Below the pieces are notes generated by a model that saw only the letters and a program-made list of their open reading frames with translations, did no database searches and was not told the origin of the DNA. A DNA stretch of 64,000 nt from Armigeres subalbatus. Taxonomy: Eukaryota; Arthropoda; Insecta; Diptera; Culicidae. The translations under genes were made by a program, and so were the position numbers. Positions 21,885-33,426 of this stretch are shown piece after piece; the first letter of the stretch is position 1, and each line of letters starts with the position of its first letter. The stretch covers positions 140,312,097-140,376,096 of the forward strand of contig NC_085139.1 of assembly GCF_024139115.2 (NCBI RefSeq), written 5' to 3'.

Positions 21885-22230
21885 TAGTTCTTGCGGGCGT
21901 CCCACCAACGCGTAGATGAAGAAACTCTCGAGTGCAGGTGTCCCAGGAATTGTAGTCATTCCGATCCACAATAACACTTTTCTTCTTGTGGGAGAGACCT
22001 CCAATGCAGAGGAAGAAACATTTGAATGCGGGCGTCCCGGAATGTGACCATTCCGATCAACAATAATACTTTTCTTTTTGCGGGTGTCCCTCCAACGCAG
22101 AGGAAGAAACACTTGAATGCACGTGTCCCACCACGCAGAATTGTGATCATTCTGATTCAAAATAACACTTTTCTTCTTGCGGGCGTCACACCAACGCAGA
22201 GGAAGGAATACTTGAATGTGTGATCCACAC
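21885..22230. repeat. Four-copy tandem repeat, about 95-bp unit
   Basis: The phrase TTGCGGG (or TTGTGGG) with following GTCCC...CCAACGCAGAGGAAGAAAC starts at 21891, 21986, 22078 and 22177, so units are 92-99 bp and about 80% alike. No coding function was identified. Confidence 0.8.
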
Positions 22231-23327
22231 GTTTGAAACTGTGATCCATACGCAGCTACACCAATCGAACTATCTTTATTAAAATCCTTCATCGCACCCT
22301 GACCCGAGACATGTAAGGACGATTCTTTTTTTCTAGTTTTGAATCTTATTCTTTTAATCATGTTTCTATTAAGTGTCGCGTAGACTCTCCATAGCGCTAA
22401 AAGTGTAAGATTGAAAGCATTCGAACAATACTACAATCTTTCTAAACTTAGGGCAACTCATGCCGACCTTAATCACTTGTCGCTAATCAAATACTTCAAT
22501 CAATCAACAAACTACTACTCCGTATAACAAATAAAAATATAGCCTTACAGAAAACCAAATCTTCTTGCGTTCGAATATGAGCGACCCCACTTCATTTAAT
22601 CAACCTGTAGATCATTATCCATCAGTATGACAAATATAACCAAAATGATGCGATCGTTCTGCTAAACTACTCTGTCACGTCACGCCGAAAGTTATTTTAG
22701 CCGCCGGCGGTGGCGGCGTGAATCGGCGTGGAGATTTTTAACGTTTGTTTTTCAAAGTTTTTTTTTCTGCATTTTTTCTGGTTGTTTCCAACTGGAGAAT
22801 CTTTTGCATTTCTTCGGAAAAATCTGATGTTTTTGATGATGATGATGAAAATTCTCTGAGTTTCTCCAAAATAATAATTTGAAAATTATTTTCGGACTTT
22901 CAATGGCAACTACCTATTTTGAAGTTTTGATAATTCTTTTGAATTTCCAAGGAAAATTGTTTGAGTTTCTACAGGAAAATGTTCGGAAAATCCACGGAGA
23001 GTTTCTGTTGAGTATTCTTCGAAATTTACAAAGAATTCAATAAGATTTTCCGCGGGAGATTATTCAAAATGTGGACATCAACAAAACAAAATTAGATTTC
23101 AACGGCAAATTGTTAGAAATTTTCATAAGAAATTCATTGGAATTTGCACGGGATTTTTTCAAATTTTCTATGGAAAATTCTTCAAAATTTCTGAGGTGAA
23201 TTGTACGGAATTTAAACCAAAATTGTTCAGAGCCTCAAATTTTTTATAGGGGAAACCGTTTTGTATTTCAACGAAAAAAAATCGGATTTTTGAAGGTTTT
23301 TTTGGATTTCTACAGGGAATTCATTGT
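22226..23327. other. Intergenic DNA with degenerate GAAATTTCT-like repeats
   Basis: 22226-22690 shows nothing recognised. A GC-rich near-palindrome GCCGCCGGCGGTGGCGGC lies at about 22702. From about 22750 on there are loosely repeated words such as GGAAAATTC, GAAATTC and AGTTTCT, resembling a strongly decayed form of the minisatellite at 46.75-49.4 kb. Confidence 0.45.
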
Positions 23328-23394
23328 ATTTTTTTTTGTATCTTTATTAAAGAGACTTTCAGCCCGAGGCTGGCTCGTCTCCGTATTCATTGTA
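23318..23394 (-). mobile_element. Minimal poly(A) retroposon, copy 2
   Basis: On the minus strand the insert starts at GGAGACGAGCCAGCCTCGGG (within about two bases), has the same stem-loop and TTTAATAAAG as the copy at 3670 and ends in a short A run. It is flanked by the direct repeat ATTCATTGTAT (about 23320-23330 and 23385-23395). Its start point is nearly the same as in copy 1. Confidence 0.75.
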
Positions 23395-23439
23395 TTGTCC
23401 ATAAGAAATTCATCGGAAATTCAATTAAAAATTATTAAA

Positions 23440-24640
23440 AAAGAAGATGGGTCGTTTTGTAACCGTTCGGGGAATGTTCACGAGGATTTGCTAAACGGTG
23501 GCTTTAGCGCCACTCTCAAAGAGAGACCACCGGTCGTGTTCGATTTGCCCGACTTTTGGAGACCTTTTCGCTCAGGGAAATTCTCGAACGGTTCGCGGAA
23601 TACTCGTAATCAATTTCGTAACGCATGCACTAACTACGACTCTTTATTCGTACGAATTTTAGGGAAGGCCTAAGGAATGTTCACTCATTCGAGTAAGGAA
23701 ACGAAACTGAAACTTAATTTGATTAGCGAGTATGCTTTATTTGCCAACTGGCGTTAAACGTAACGTAATTCAACCAATTCAAGAATTCAATCAAAACACT
23801 ATATTTTAGATCATTCATTCGCATTGGACACGTATTTAACGTACGGAATGGAAAAAGAGCAAACATGGCCATGTAATAAAAGCTCTTCACGTACCTGCGC
23901 AGGATTTTGATGACTCGGTGCTGGCGGGAACGATGAGGCTATCGTTGTCTCGATGATGGCGACGATTACTTCGAAGATGGCGGTAACACGATGGCGGTCA
24001 CCGGCGGGTCCGTACTGCGATTTGGCGCGCAGCGATGGAGATGACCCGTGTGCGATATGGCCGATCTAAAGGTGCGGAGTGAGTGGCGGCTGGAACGGAA
24101 GCTTCCGATTTCGATCGGAGAGAGTGTTGTGGCACTTGGCCTGGATTCCCCGGGACGATCGGCTCCGCCGAATAGAGGCACACGTACCCAAGCGACCCGG
24201 CTTCGCGTACCTTTCCGGTTCACCGAGCGGGGAGTGGTGCGTCCTCTATCCTTTGGTTAGGATCGAGGTTCGTGGCGTGCAATTGACGACACGCAGAAAG
24301 ACGAACCTACACTCTCCAAAACACTGGTCCGAAAATGTAACGGGATGGACCTTTCCGTCGGCAATTAACGACCAACGTGGTAAATTCGCTACGAGTGACT
24401 TAGCGACCTCACTCACCTCCGTTTGGCTACCTACTTGAGGCGGGCCTTCGCTGGGCACACGGGTCGGACGGTCCTCGGACAGTCAACGGACGAAGTCGTG
24501 GTAGAATACCACGAACGGAATCTCGATGAGACGATGAATGCCGCCGATTAGCGACAGAAAATCCAGCCGTACGAAAAAAGCGCAGGGCGCTGCGTGTCCA
24601 ACACGAAATCACATTATTTTAAGAATTGCTCAACTTAATA
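23440..24640. other. GC-rich segment, possible LTR fragment
   Basis: Base composition is clearly more GC-rich than the neighbours. No convincing gene is present. TGTAACCGTTCGG at about 23459 and TGTAACGGGATGG at about 24337 resemble LTR starts, but paired LTRs, a primer-binding site and protease/RT domains were not found. Confidence 0.3.
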
Positions 24641-25280
24641 AAATTTAATTACCTTTTTTCGTATTAATTCACTTCAATAAAATTATCTGAGCAGAAAACG
24701 CAATCGATTGGACCTCGGTCCACTAAGCTAGGAAGAAAAACACAGAACATTTAACACCACTTATTTTTTTAAAACTCACTCACTAATTTTACCTTCAAAT
24801 TAAACTAAAATTACTCAAGCAAAATCTTAAACTTTCAAAAACTGAACGTAAGTATTTAATTCGCGCACTTCTGCTCTCCAGCCGATTCGTAGACGAAATG
24901 AGCGAGTCTGAGTCGTACTTGCGCCAAGAAATTTTGAATCTTTTGAAATCATTTTACTATTCACTATTCAAATCTGAGCTATCATTCAATTTGATTGTAA
25001 AGCATATTCAAATAAAATTGCGCCAACCGATTGGCATGGCGATCGGAGGCATGGCGCCTGTTTGCCGCCTATTTGCAGCTCACATGCGTGTCATAATGAG
25101 TTGAGCTTTTATAACAAAAACTATAAACTTGAAATTGATACAGGAACGAACAGATTTTACGAACGCAAACGAAACACGACACACGATCATAAATTTAAAC
25201 TAAATTCAAAATTTATATTTGTTTTATCGGTTCTAATTGAATATTTTTATTTGAATTTTAATCGAAATAAACGTAAAACG
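24641..25280. other. Unassigned AT-rich DNA
   Basis: No gene or repeat recognised; short open frames have no domain. Confidence 0.5.
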
Positions 25281-25870
25281 TTACAGTTTGATCGAAAATT
25301 ATTTGACGAAAGCCCTTAGACCGAATAATACGTTAAGTCCAAAATCATCCAGCCGAATTGTATTTGATCGAAATGAATGTTTGGGCAAAACGGTTATACA
25401 ACGAAAAACAATAGGTCATTTGGTCGAAAATGTTGATTACTGAACGGTAGTATGGTCAAAAATATCCACCCATATATAATTTTTGACCAAATGGCGTTTC
25501 TTCAAAACGACAAACAGCCGAAAGCCTCATTTGGCCGAATTGATAATTTGACCGAAAAAGTTTTTTGCTCTAACAGTTTTTTTTTGCTAAAAATGTCATT
25601 TGGCCGAAATAGTCGTTTGGTCGAAAAAGTCCTTTGACCGACTAGATCATTTGGCCGAAAAATAGAAATGGTCGTTTGGCTGAAAATGTCCTTTCGGCAA
25701 AACAAATATTTCAGCCAAACAGCATTGCCATCAGCCAAATCGAATGCTAATTGCGGCCAAATTACCCTTTCGGGTAATTGAGCTATTCGATCAACTGTTT
25801 TTTTTTTCAGCCAAAGGAACTGTTCAACCAAATGAGATTTTCGGCAAAGTAATTTTAGACCATATGGGCT
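25281..25870. repeat. Degenerate CATTTGGCCGAAA array
   Basis: Many imperfect copies of a motif near CATTTGGCCGAAAAAGTC, with variants TTGGTCGAAA, TTGACCGAA and TTTCGGCAAAA, on both strands. The same motif occurs in the ends of the purine-rich element (26136-27082) and around 59.1 and 60.2-60.3 kb. Confidence 0.75.
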
Positions 25871-26135
25871 TCTGCCTAATGTAGTATATTAGGATAAAGA
25901 ACTTTCGGACTTACCAACAAACAATTCAAATTCAGGCTCTGTCTGGAGTAAGGGCGAATGTCGCAAGTGAGGATTCTTTCCACCGACTTTTCCTCTTTTG
26001 AATAAAAGTGACAAGCAGGGGGTTTCTTTGTAGTTTAACACCTCAGAAAGCTAGAAAACAATGATAACCTGCATTCTGAGGTTATAAACCGCAAATAAAT
26101 ATTCTCCCAACAAGATGCTGGGTCATTAGGCTGAG
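25871..26135. other. Short unassigned segment with small hairpin
   Basis: CACCTCAGAA at about 26040 and TTCTGAGGTT at about 26077 form a short inverted repeat. Nothing else seen. Confidence 0.4.
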
Positions 26136-27082
26136 GGCCATTAGGCCGAATGGTCATTAGCCCGAACGGTCAGTGTAAGAAGTGAGTAGTGCGAAGTGAG
26201 GAAGAAGTAGAACGGAAGAAAGAATAAGGAAGAACGAAAAAGTAAGAAGGAAAAAGGAAGAAGGAAGAAAGAAGGAGGAAGAAGAAAAAGAGAAGGGAAA
26301 AGGAGGAAAAGGAAAGAAAGAAGAAGAAAGAAGGAAAAAGAAAAAAGAAAGAAATAAAGAAGGAAGAAGGATAAAGAAAGAAGGAAGAAAGAAGAAGAAA
26401 CAAGGAATAAGGAAGAAAAAAGAAAGAAGAAGGAAGAAGGAAGAAGGAAGAAGGAAGAAAGAAGAAGGAAGAAAGAAGATGGAAGAATGAAGACGAAAGA
26501 TAAAAGAAGGAAGAAGGAAGAATGAAGAAGGAAGAAGAAGGAAAAAAAAGAAAGAAGACAGGAGAAAGAAGGAAGAAAACGGAAGAAAGAAGAAGGAAGG
26601 CGAAAGAAGGTAGAATGAAAAGAGAAGAAGAAAGAAGGAAGAAGAAAGAAGAAAGAAAGGAGAAGGAAGGAAGAAGGAAGAAGTAAGAGGGAAGAAGGAT
26701 AAAGGAAGAAGGAAGAAAGAAGAAGGAACAAGGAATAAGGAAGAAAGAAGAAAGAAGAAGGAAGAAGGAATAAGAAAGAAAAAAGACGGAGAAAGAAGGA
26801 AGTAAACGAAAGAAAGAAGAAAGAAGGTAGAACAAAGAGGGAAGCGGAAAGAAGGAAAAAGAAAGACGGAAGAAGAAAAAAGGGAGAAGAAAGAAGAAAG
26901 AAAGAAAGAAGGAAGAAAGAAAAAGGAAAAAGGAAGAAGAAATAAATACAGGAGAAGACAGATAAAAGAAGGAAGATGCAAGAAGGTGAATGAAGAAGGG
27001 GTAAGGTGAAGAAAGAACTTCTCATTTTTCACTTTTTGCTTCTTTTTGCTAATTCGGCTTATGGCCATTCGGCCTAATGGCC
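26136..27082. mobile_element. TIR element filled with a purine tract
   Basis: GGCCATTAGGCCGAATGG at 26136-26153 is the exact reverse complement of 27065-27082. The interior from about 26200 to 27017 is almost purely purine on the plus strand (AGAAGGAAGAAAG-like), framed by GTGAGTAGTGCGAAGTGAGG on the left and CTCATTTTTCAC on the right. Apparent Phe/Ser/Leu open frames of up to 331 codons on the minus strand are compositional artefacts. Confidence 0.75.
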
Positions 27083-27212
27083 TAACACCTCCCAACAAAC
27101 ATTGGAAGCTGATATAGCACTTATTCAACCAAATATAGCCTTCTTCAACCAAATATAGCCTTCTTCAGCTTATTCAACTTAGTTAGGCTGCTTGTAACTT
27201 CTATTTAAAAGA

Positions 27213-27300
27213 GGGGAAGTCGGGCCCTACTTAGCCGTGCGGTAAGATGCGCGGCTACAAAGCAAGACCATGCTGAGGGTGGCTGGGTTCGATTCCCGGA
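27213..27300 (+). mobile_element. tRNA-related SINE head
   Basis: GGCCCTACTTAGCCGTGCGG (A-box region) and GGTTCGATTCCC (B box) form an RNA polymerase III promoter pair about 50 bp apart. It matches the head of the SINE at 56754-57036, but after GATTCCCGG the body differs, so this copy is truncated or belongs to another subfamily. Confidence 0.65.
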
Positions 27301-28286
27301 GATTCGACAATTCGACGTTTGAATATTTGTTTACAAAAGCAGTCAAGTCGTTTTGCAAATTTGATATTGATATGAGAGAAGCCATTTTCCCCCATGGCAC
27401 TATGGGGAATCCTCATACAAATGGGCGGCCAAACATATTTTTTCAATGAAAACTGTTTCTACGCAACATATATTATGTTGAGCAATATTTAAGAACCTTT
27501 TTTAACCCTTTAAGGGCCATCGTTAACCCTTCAAAAAATGTCAACAGCGATAAAAAAAAAAATTTTCTGCTTTTTTTTGTATGTTTCCAATATAGCATGC
27601 ATGAAAAGCAAACAACCATATTTCTAGTAATAATGTTGTTTATTTTCTAATCATTACGAGGTATAGAGAACAAAAACCACAATTTTCAAGAAAACTTCGA
27701 TTGTAGCGTTCTCGTAAAAGCGCAAATATGCGCAAGCAAATCACTCACTAAAAGGTGGTACTAGAGTTATATTTCAATACATAAATTGAACAAATTGCAG
27801 ATAGTAAATTTTCCGACTAATGTCCACCCTTTTCCCCATAGTGCGTGGGTGCCCTATGCACGCGTCTCTTCTATGCTTTCGCGTTCAATTCGCGACTGTC
27901 AGCCATTGCATCTCCCAAAAAACGAGAAACGTTCAAATGTGGAGAAAAGTGGTTGGCATCCTTTTGTTTTTCATTCATAACTTTCGTCCAATTGAACAAA
28001 GTGTTTATATTTTCAAACCAATAGAGGCTTATATAAATAAGCAAATAACTGGTGAAGACATTTGATTTATTCTATGTATTAGAAAAAATAAGAATAATTT
28101 TGTAAAGTGTTGTTTTTATGCCGTTTTGAAAAGGTGATCGATTGTCGGCACTTCATAAAAATCATTCAAAACGGAAAAATATGATGTTTGGGTTTGTAAC
28201 ACTAAGCAAATGACCGAAAAAAAAACTTCCAAGGAGGTTTTCACATGACAAAAAAATGACGAAACATTGACATCTGTTTGGTTCGG
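27301..28286. other. Unassigned AT-rich DNA
   Basis: May include a SINE body to about 27450. Otherwise no gene, RNA or repeat recognised. Confidence 0.5.
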
Positions 28287-28659
28287 TAGGGGAAGGTGGG
28301 TAGACTTGATCCCCGGGGAGACTTGATCACCCCCTGTTTGTTCGAGAACTAAAGTAGTTTTGTTCTACACTGAAATCAAATCACCATTATATTTTATGTG
28401 CGTGAATCATATAAAAAAGATTCGACTGGAATTATCACGATTTTATGTGCAGCATTTGAAATTCATTAATCACCAGGGATATTTAATAACTGACTATATG
28501 CAATATAAATGTAATCTATTTACATACCATTGGATCTGCCAATAAGTTTTATGTGCAATGATCGATAGTTAACATCTATCAACATATGCATGTAAAACTC
28601 AATAGCGAACTCTAATAGACTTGTTTGTGTTGGAATGCTCGTGGTTGGATTTTTTCTCT

Positions 28660-29340
28660 GGCGACAAAATGTAAGTAAATTCAGATAAACATCCAAAATA
28701 TCTTTAAAAGAGTTTTCATTTTCAGTTCCTGCCTTGGACGTCTGCGCACCATGCTTCACCAGCACCAATGCCGGTTATCGCTTTCCGCTTTCTTATTTTC
28801 CCAGTGGAAAAATGCATGCCAACTTGTTGTTGCCTGTTTCTGGTCGATAAGCTGGAGAGGATCCCGAAGAAGTGCTATAGTGAATAGAGCAACATTACGA
28901 TTGTCGATTGGAACGAGATGCAGCTTGATTACCTGGTGGTTGAACATGTGCAAGCAGGAAGTGTCTATATGAAAATTCTGGTGGACCTATATTGTTTCAT
29001 CAAGTACCAGCAATCAGATGCCGAGTTTCCACTAAACAGAGGAGTTGCAATCGGAACTAATCATCGCCACCGGTGAATCGCGTCAACATTGTTATAGGAA
29101 GACAGATCGCTGAATAACTATGATCCCTCATCGAAAACAACGGTTCCCCCATCTGTTGAAAGAAGCCAATCCGGTACCAAAACTCATCACCACGGATAAA
29201 TTCCCTTGCGGTGCCTTCCGTTACTTCAGGGATAGCCTCCAACGCAACAGCCGCCCTGCAATTCTACGGTACACGCATACCAGGAATGACAATATTATGA
29301 AACTAAGATGAACCTCCGATCGGTTTTCGCAGGGTTCTAG
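28660..29340 (+). pseudogene. Degenerate spliced-gene-like fragment, unidentified
   Basis: A donor-like ATGTAAGT (about 28669) and acceptor TTTTCATTTTCAG (about 28727) bracket a short intron-like gap. The sequence after it reads about 115 codons with a single internal stop (segments include LVDKLERIPKKCYSE and VEHVQAGSVYMKILVDLY) before frames are lost. I do not recognise the protein. It lies in the left arm of an inverted-repeat element, so it may be a captured host fragment or decayed transposase. Confidence 0.25.
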
Positions 29341-29936
29341 TACTAATCATCCCATTTCAGGAAATCATTCGATCAAAATATTCTATCGGTGAAAACTTAA
29401 GAAAATTAGGTTTTAAGATTTTACAGGGGTTAGACATAAAGGTGGATATAGGAAGAAAATTGTCGAAATTCAAATTAGCATAACTTTTCGTAAAATAATT
29501 CACTTTTGATTAAAATGAAAACATTGGATGCTAAATGTTTTCTAGGTTTTACCTCAAATGAAATATAATATCGATCTGAAGATTCCGGAATTCCGAGGTT
29601 GGTGGAAAATGCATTTATTCCACTAATGCTTTTCATTATTTGAGACGTAAGCTTTGGATATTGTTTATGCCTTCTTCAGGAACTAGCACTAGTCCAATGC
29701 GGGCTATATGTCGATAATCCGCAAGGAATTCTCAGATATATGGTCGATTAAGGGAATATGAACGAATTGATAATCGAAATAATGGAAAGTTGTTGTTCAA
29801 GACGATGATTGTAGAGATTTTCAGGACCAAAATGTGGACTGACTTCTTTAGAATATGTTGAGGAAATTGGTTAGTTTTGGAATAAATCGGAACCATGCAA
29901 ATACGGATTGGGTATCGTATTTTTGGTTTTGTTTAA

Positions 29937-30059
29937 GGGGCAAGTCATAGTAAACACGACGAGCGATGCGACGCGACAGTGCAATTTGACAGCTCATTGA
30001 TAATGCTTGTTATTCTTTTATGTGAGTCGCGCCGCATCGCATTTACTTTCGCTTGCCCC
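29937..30059. mobile_element. 123-bp PIF/Harbinger-like MITE
   Basis: Ends GGGGCAAG/CTTGCCCC flanked by the 3-bp TAA at 29934-29936 and 30060-30062. Inner arms pair GCGATGCGACGCGAC with GTCGCGCCGCATCGC. A TWA target and G-rich termini fit PIF/Harbinger MITEs. Confidence 0.65.
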
Positions 30060-30583
30060 TAAGACGATGACTACGTTGAGATTTTCTAGACCGTGAGATT
30101 CATTAGCCATTCTGTAACAGGTTTTCGGTGCTCCGGAATTGTGACAATTGGTTCAGTGAATATGACCAAATTGCTAACGAACGAAATTATGTTAATATGG
30201 GTATTACACTTTATAGTAATGCGATTCGAAGACTATTTAGACATTTTCAAGATAATAATTACATCTGACTATCCATCAGTTGATTCCAGATTCGACAAGA
30301 ATGCCATTTTATGTTTTTTGAACACAAGTTGCATTCACAACAGAAATATTATGACCGTTGTTGCTTACAATTTTTTCATTTGGTGAGCGAATTTGGCAAT
30401 TACTGATTTCACATTTCTATGGCACCTGGCAACTGATAAAGATTAGTCAGTGAGTCTTACAGTCCTGAAAATCTAATCAAAACCAGAGCAAGAGGTAATA
30501 ACATACATACATATATCATAACTTGATATTAATAAATGATACTTATCATAGATAAGTTACAATGACTGTGACATTATTTTATT

Positions 30584-30665
30584 AATTTCTATGAAAGTTG
30601 CTGTGACCAAATCGGTCTGAATTGAATTTCTATGAAAGTTGCTGTGACCAAATCGGTCTGAATTG
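30584..30665. repeat. Perfect 41-bp tandem duplication
   Basis: 30584-30624 is repeated exactly at 30625-30665 (starts AATTTCTATGAAAGTTGCTG). A recent local duplication. Confidence 0.95.
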
Positions 30666-30686
30666 TGTTGATATGATGATAAATAC

Positions 30687-30851
30687 CTCAACCATGTTGT
30701 TAATGTGTACTATACTGCCGTCATACGCATATCTGTCCCATGTTTGCTGAGTTTTCCTATGTACATGGAACAATTATGCGTAGAACGGCAGTATATCCGT
30801 ATTATAATATCCTAATTAACATGCATTTGATATTCGCAGAACATGGTTGAG
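30687..30851. repeat. 165-bp inverted-repeat element
   Basis: CTCAACCATGTT at 30687-30698 and AACATGGTTGAG at 30840-30851 are exact inverted ends. Inner arms pair TACTGCCGT...CATACGCATA with TTATGCG...ACGGCAGTA. MITE-like; no clear target-site duplication. Confidence 0.6.
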
Positions 30852-31159
30852 TTACTATTTCTGGTTATTTCCGTTATATGTAAAGCTCTCCCAACCCATA
30901 GATCATTGCCTTTGAATGTATTGGATATTAGAGCGTTTAAAATGTATTCCCTCTGGCTCTAGTAGTTATCTTTTTCTAAATATGAAAGCTAATATTGTAT
31001 ATTTGCATGGTCTCGGTCAGTGTGAAGCTCTTCACATAGCAGTGATGATGCGTTTCTCGTGCCTTTGTAAGAGTTAAATAGCATACAAGACAGGTCCAAA
31101 ATATCACTGATAGGTAGATAGGTTCTTATTTTTAATTCGTTTATACCCATTTTAAAATT

Positions 31160-31310
31160 TTACGTCAAACGCAATTTGTTTCGAGTACATCGGATGAGCA
31201 TAGATGCCAGAAAAGTGTTTTTTCTATACATTATTATTTTGGCCATAACTTTCAAGCCCATAGTCCAACGTATGGCGTATTTTCAATAGGAAACAATAGG
31301 GGTGATGAAT
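31160..31310 (+). repeat. Solitary 167-bp satellite-like monomer
   Basis: AAACGCAATTTGTTTCGAGT, GGCCATAACTTTCAAGCCCA and TTTTCAATAGGAAACAAT identify a diverged copy of the satellite unit from 14-16.5 kb. Confidence 0.65.
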
Positions 31311-32092
31311 ACCACCCTTTTCAAGCCAATCGGATAATACTGAGTTATTTCACGAAAAATTACGCTAAATTGAATTATGACAATTTTTTCCTATCTCAAC
31401 CTATATATCTAACCCCTGCAAAATCTTGAAATCTAATTTTCTTAAATTTTCACCGATAGAATATTTTGATCGCATGCTTTCCTGAAAGAGGATGATTAGT
31501 ACTAGAACCCTGTGAAAACAGATCGGAGGTTCATCTTAGTTTTATAATATTGTCATTCCTGGTATGCGTGCGGTATCTTCTCCTTCGGGACCGATTCTCT
31601 CTCAGCCCTGGCAGCAAGTGCTATATTGTAGCTGCACTCAAACAGTGGATACCATCCAACGTCCGAAACTGTGCAAGAGATGCTTTGTAGTTTTCCTATT
31701 GCTAGTGCCAATCTATGGGAACTGTGCTTTGCAATTGTATCATCGATTGATTCTTTTAGCATGATAGAATAAATAAAAATCGTCATTTGAATACATTGTT
31801 TATTTTTGCAATATTTGTTTTGTAATTGAAAAATAAAGTAACAATTGTTGGGTTCGGTTTATAAAGCAGGGCAGACGAATAATATTTGCAGATGCATTTA
31901 AAGTATATTGGTAAGGCCAATTAATTTATATTAGTTGTGGATTTATTTTATGTGTGCGTTGCACATAAAAATGAAGGGCCACCAAAATTTCAAGTTTTAT
32001 GTGCAAGATTCATAAAAATTATTTGCAAAGCTTGATTGCAAAAATATATGTGCGTTGCACATAAAATTTAGATGGTAATTAAGCTCAGTGTA

Positions 32093-32972
32093 GGGTATTT
32101 TTTAGTATAGCTCCTCAAGACAAATGACCTTTATGTGGTGAGTTATTTTTTGAATTGACAACCTTATTTATTCTGCAGGGCGGTTTGTATGTTTTGACCT
32201 TCCTAAAGATTTTTTTATTGGCCACGCAAAATTTGAACAACTTTTCATAACAATGCCCAAAGTCTTTCGTTTTTTCACAGCAACAAGCCATAAATATGCT
32301 TTTTGATCTGAACTGATGAAAATGTCAACATTCCATCAAAGTTTTGGGATATTTGGATTTGAAGTTATTGCCTCAATATGGGGACACTTGATCCCCCGTT
32401 AGTCACCCATACAAAAATTTTGCGAAAAAATTCGAAAAAATATAAATCTAAATCCGTCAATTTTTTGTAGATTTGACGGATTTGATGAAGGGTTGGCAGG
32501 AAAAATGATTTATTGCGTAGATCTCATAGAAAGGGGATCAAGTCTCCCAAAATTTTAAAATTGCATGTGCTATCGAATTCAATAACAAAAATCGTTCATG
32601 TATACGCACAGCAATTCGATAATTCTGCGTATTTTGAAGGGAAAATATTTAAAAAATCTGAGGGCACCTTTCTAATTTTATTAAAGCAAGTTCTTGGAGA
32701 GGGATCAATTTTCCCCGAATATTTTTAAAGTCCATTTTTTGACAGCACTCCAAAAAATCGATTGTGTATCAATAACAACAATAATTTAAGGACTGTCATA
32801 CATCAGTAAAGTTAAATGCTATATTTCTTAGAGAGTCTGTGTGGAAATCGCGTATGTTTATTTATTTTTGGTTGTGATACATCGGAGATCAGAAAAGGGT
32901 ATCAAGTCTACCCAGTCTCCCCTAGTCGGTACAAAAAGATCGTGCTTTTATAGCCATGCATGCGCCCGTCCA
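32093..32972. other. Right flank of the 4.6-kb element; no gene
   Basis: Contains the element's internal ACTTGATCCCC-type motifs and its right end. No coding sequence recognised. Confidence 0.5.
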
Positions 32973-33426
32973 CCGTGGACGGATTTCGAATCAAAGGATC
33001 AAAATCCGTACAGCTATTATTTAACTAAATATTTAAATTGAAGCAGTCTGATTGACTCAACTACAACTGTAAATAGTTCGATACGCATCTTGAGAAGCGA
33101 TCCCTTCGATTTGTATTCCGCTTATCTTATGTAATGATTCGCAATTAACTATTAAAACACAGTTACTTTTGGTGCAATTATGCTCTACCCGAAAACAAAA
33201 TGGCGACAAAAACTCCGCTTTTGGTGGGTGGCGATTTGTTTTTGATTTTTGTTGGTTTATTTTTAAGCCCTTCTTTCCATTTCTTTGCCTTAGAAGCTTA
33301 CTGCCTAGTATCTGAACAGGATAAGATAAATTATTTCTACATTAATTATCTTTAACGCCCTTCAATTCATTGATATCTCATAAGGTGGACGGATTTCGGT
33401 GCTGTACGGATTTCGGTCCCGCACGG
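32973..33426. mobile_element. TA-flanked element with GTACGGATTTCGG motif
   Basis: Left end CCGTGGACGGATTTCG, right end (reversed) CCGTGCGGGACCGAAATCCG, with TA at 33427-33428 and CA (probably mutated TA) on the left. ACGGATTTCG-type motifs occur twice near each end, in both orientations. Its CCGTG termini link it to the element at 2723-3464. Confidence 0.55.

Larger units (their letters stand above)
28368..32090. mobile_element. Nested TA-flanked inverted-repeat element with TTTTATGTGC motif
   Basis: TA at 28366-28367 and 32091-32092; ends CACTGAAATCAAATCACCAT and, reversed, CACTGAGCTTAATTACCAT. TTTTATGTGC occurs near 28392, 28440 and 28550, and as GTGCGTTGCACATAAAA near 31955 and 32050. 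Inner arms 29260-29437 and about 31401-31575 are also inverted repeats. The interior carries a smaller Harbinger-like MITE and a hairpin. Confidence 0.55.
28289..32922. mobile_element. TA-flanked element with reiterated GACTTGATCCCC motif, 4.6 kb
   Basis: TA at 28287-28288 and 32923-32924. Termini are GGGGAAGGTGGGTAGACTTG on the left and, reverse complemented, GGGGAGACTGGGTAGACTTG. The motif ACTTGATCCCC recurs at 28318-28334 and 32391-32406 and inverted at 32533-32548 and 32699-32714. It has been enlarged by the nested element 28368-32090. No transposase was seen. Confidence 0.7.

Noticed and set aside
23440..24640. Solo LTR of an LTR retrotransposon
   Set aside because: GC-rich with TGTAAC-like starts, but no paired repeat, target-site duplication or primer-binding site could be shown, so only listed as a low-confidence possibility.
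26141..27152. Phe/Ser/Leu-rich minus-strand frames of up to 331 codons resembling membrane proteins
   Set aside because: Produced by the purine tract, which has almost no stop codons on the complementary strand; no domain or start context.
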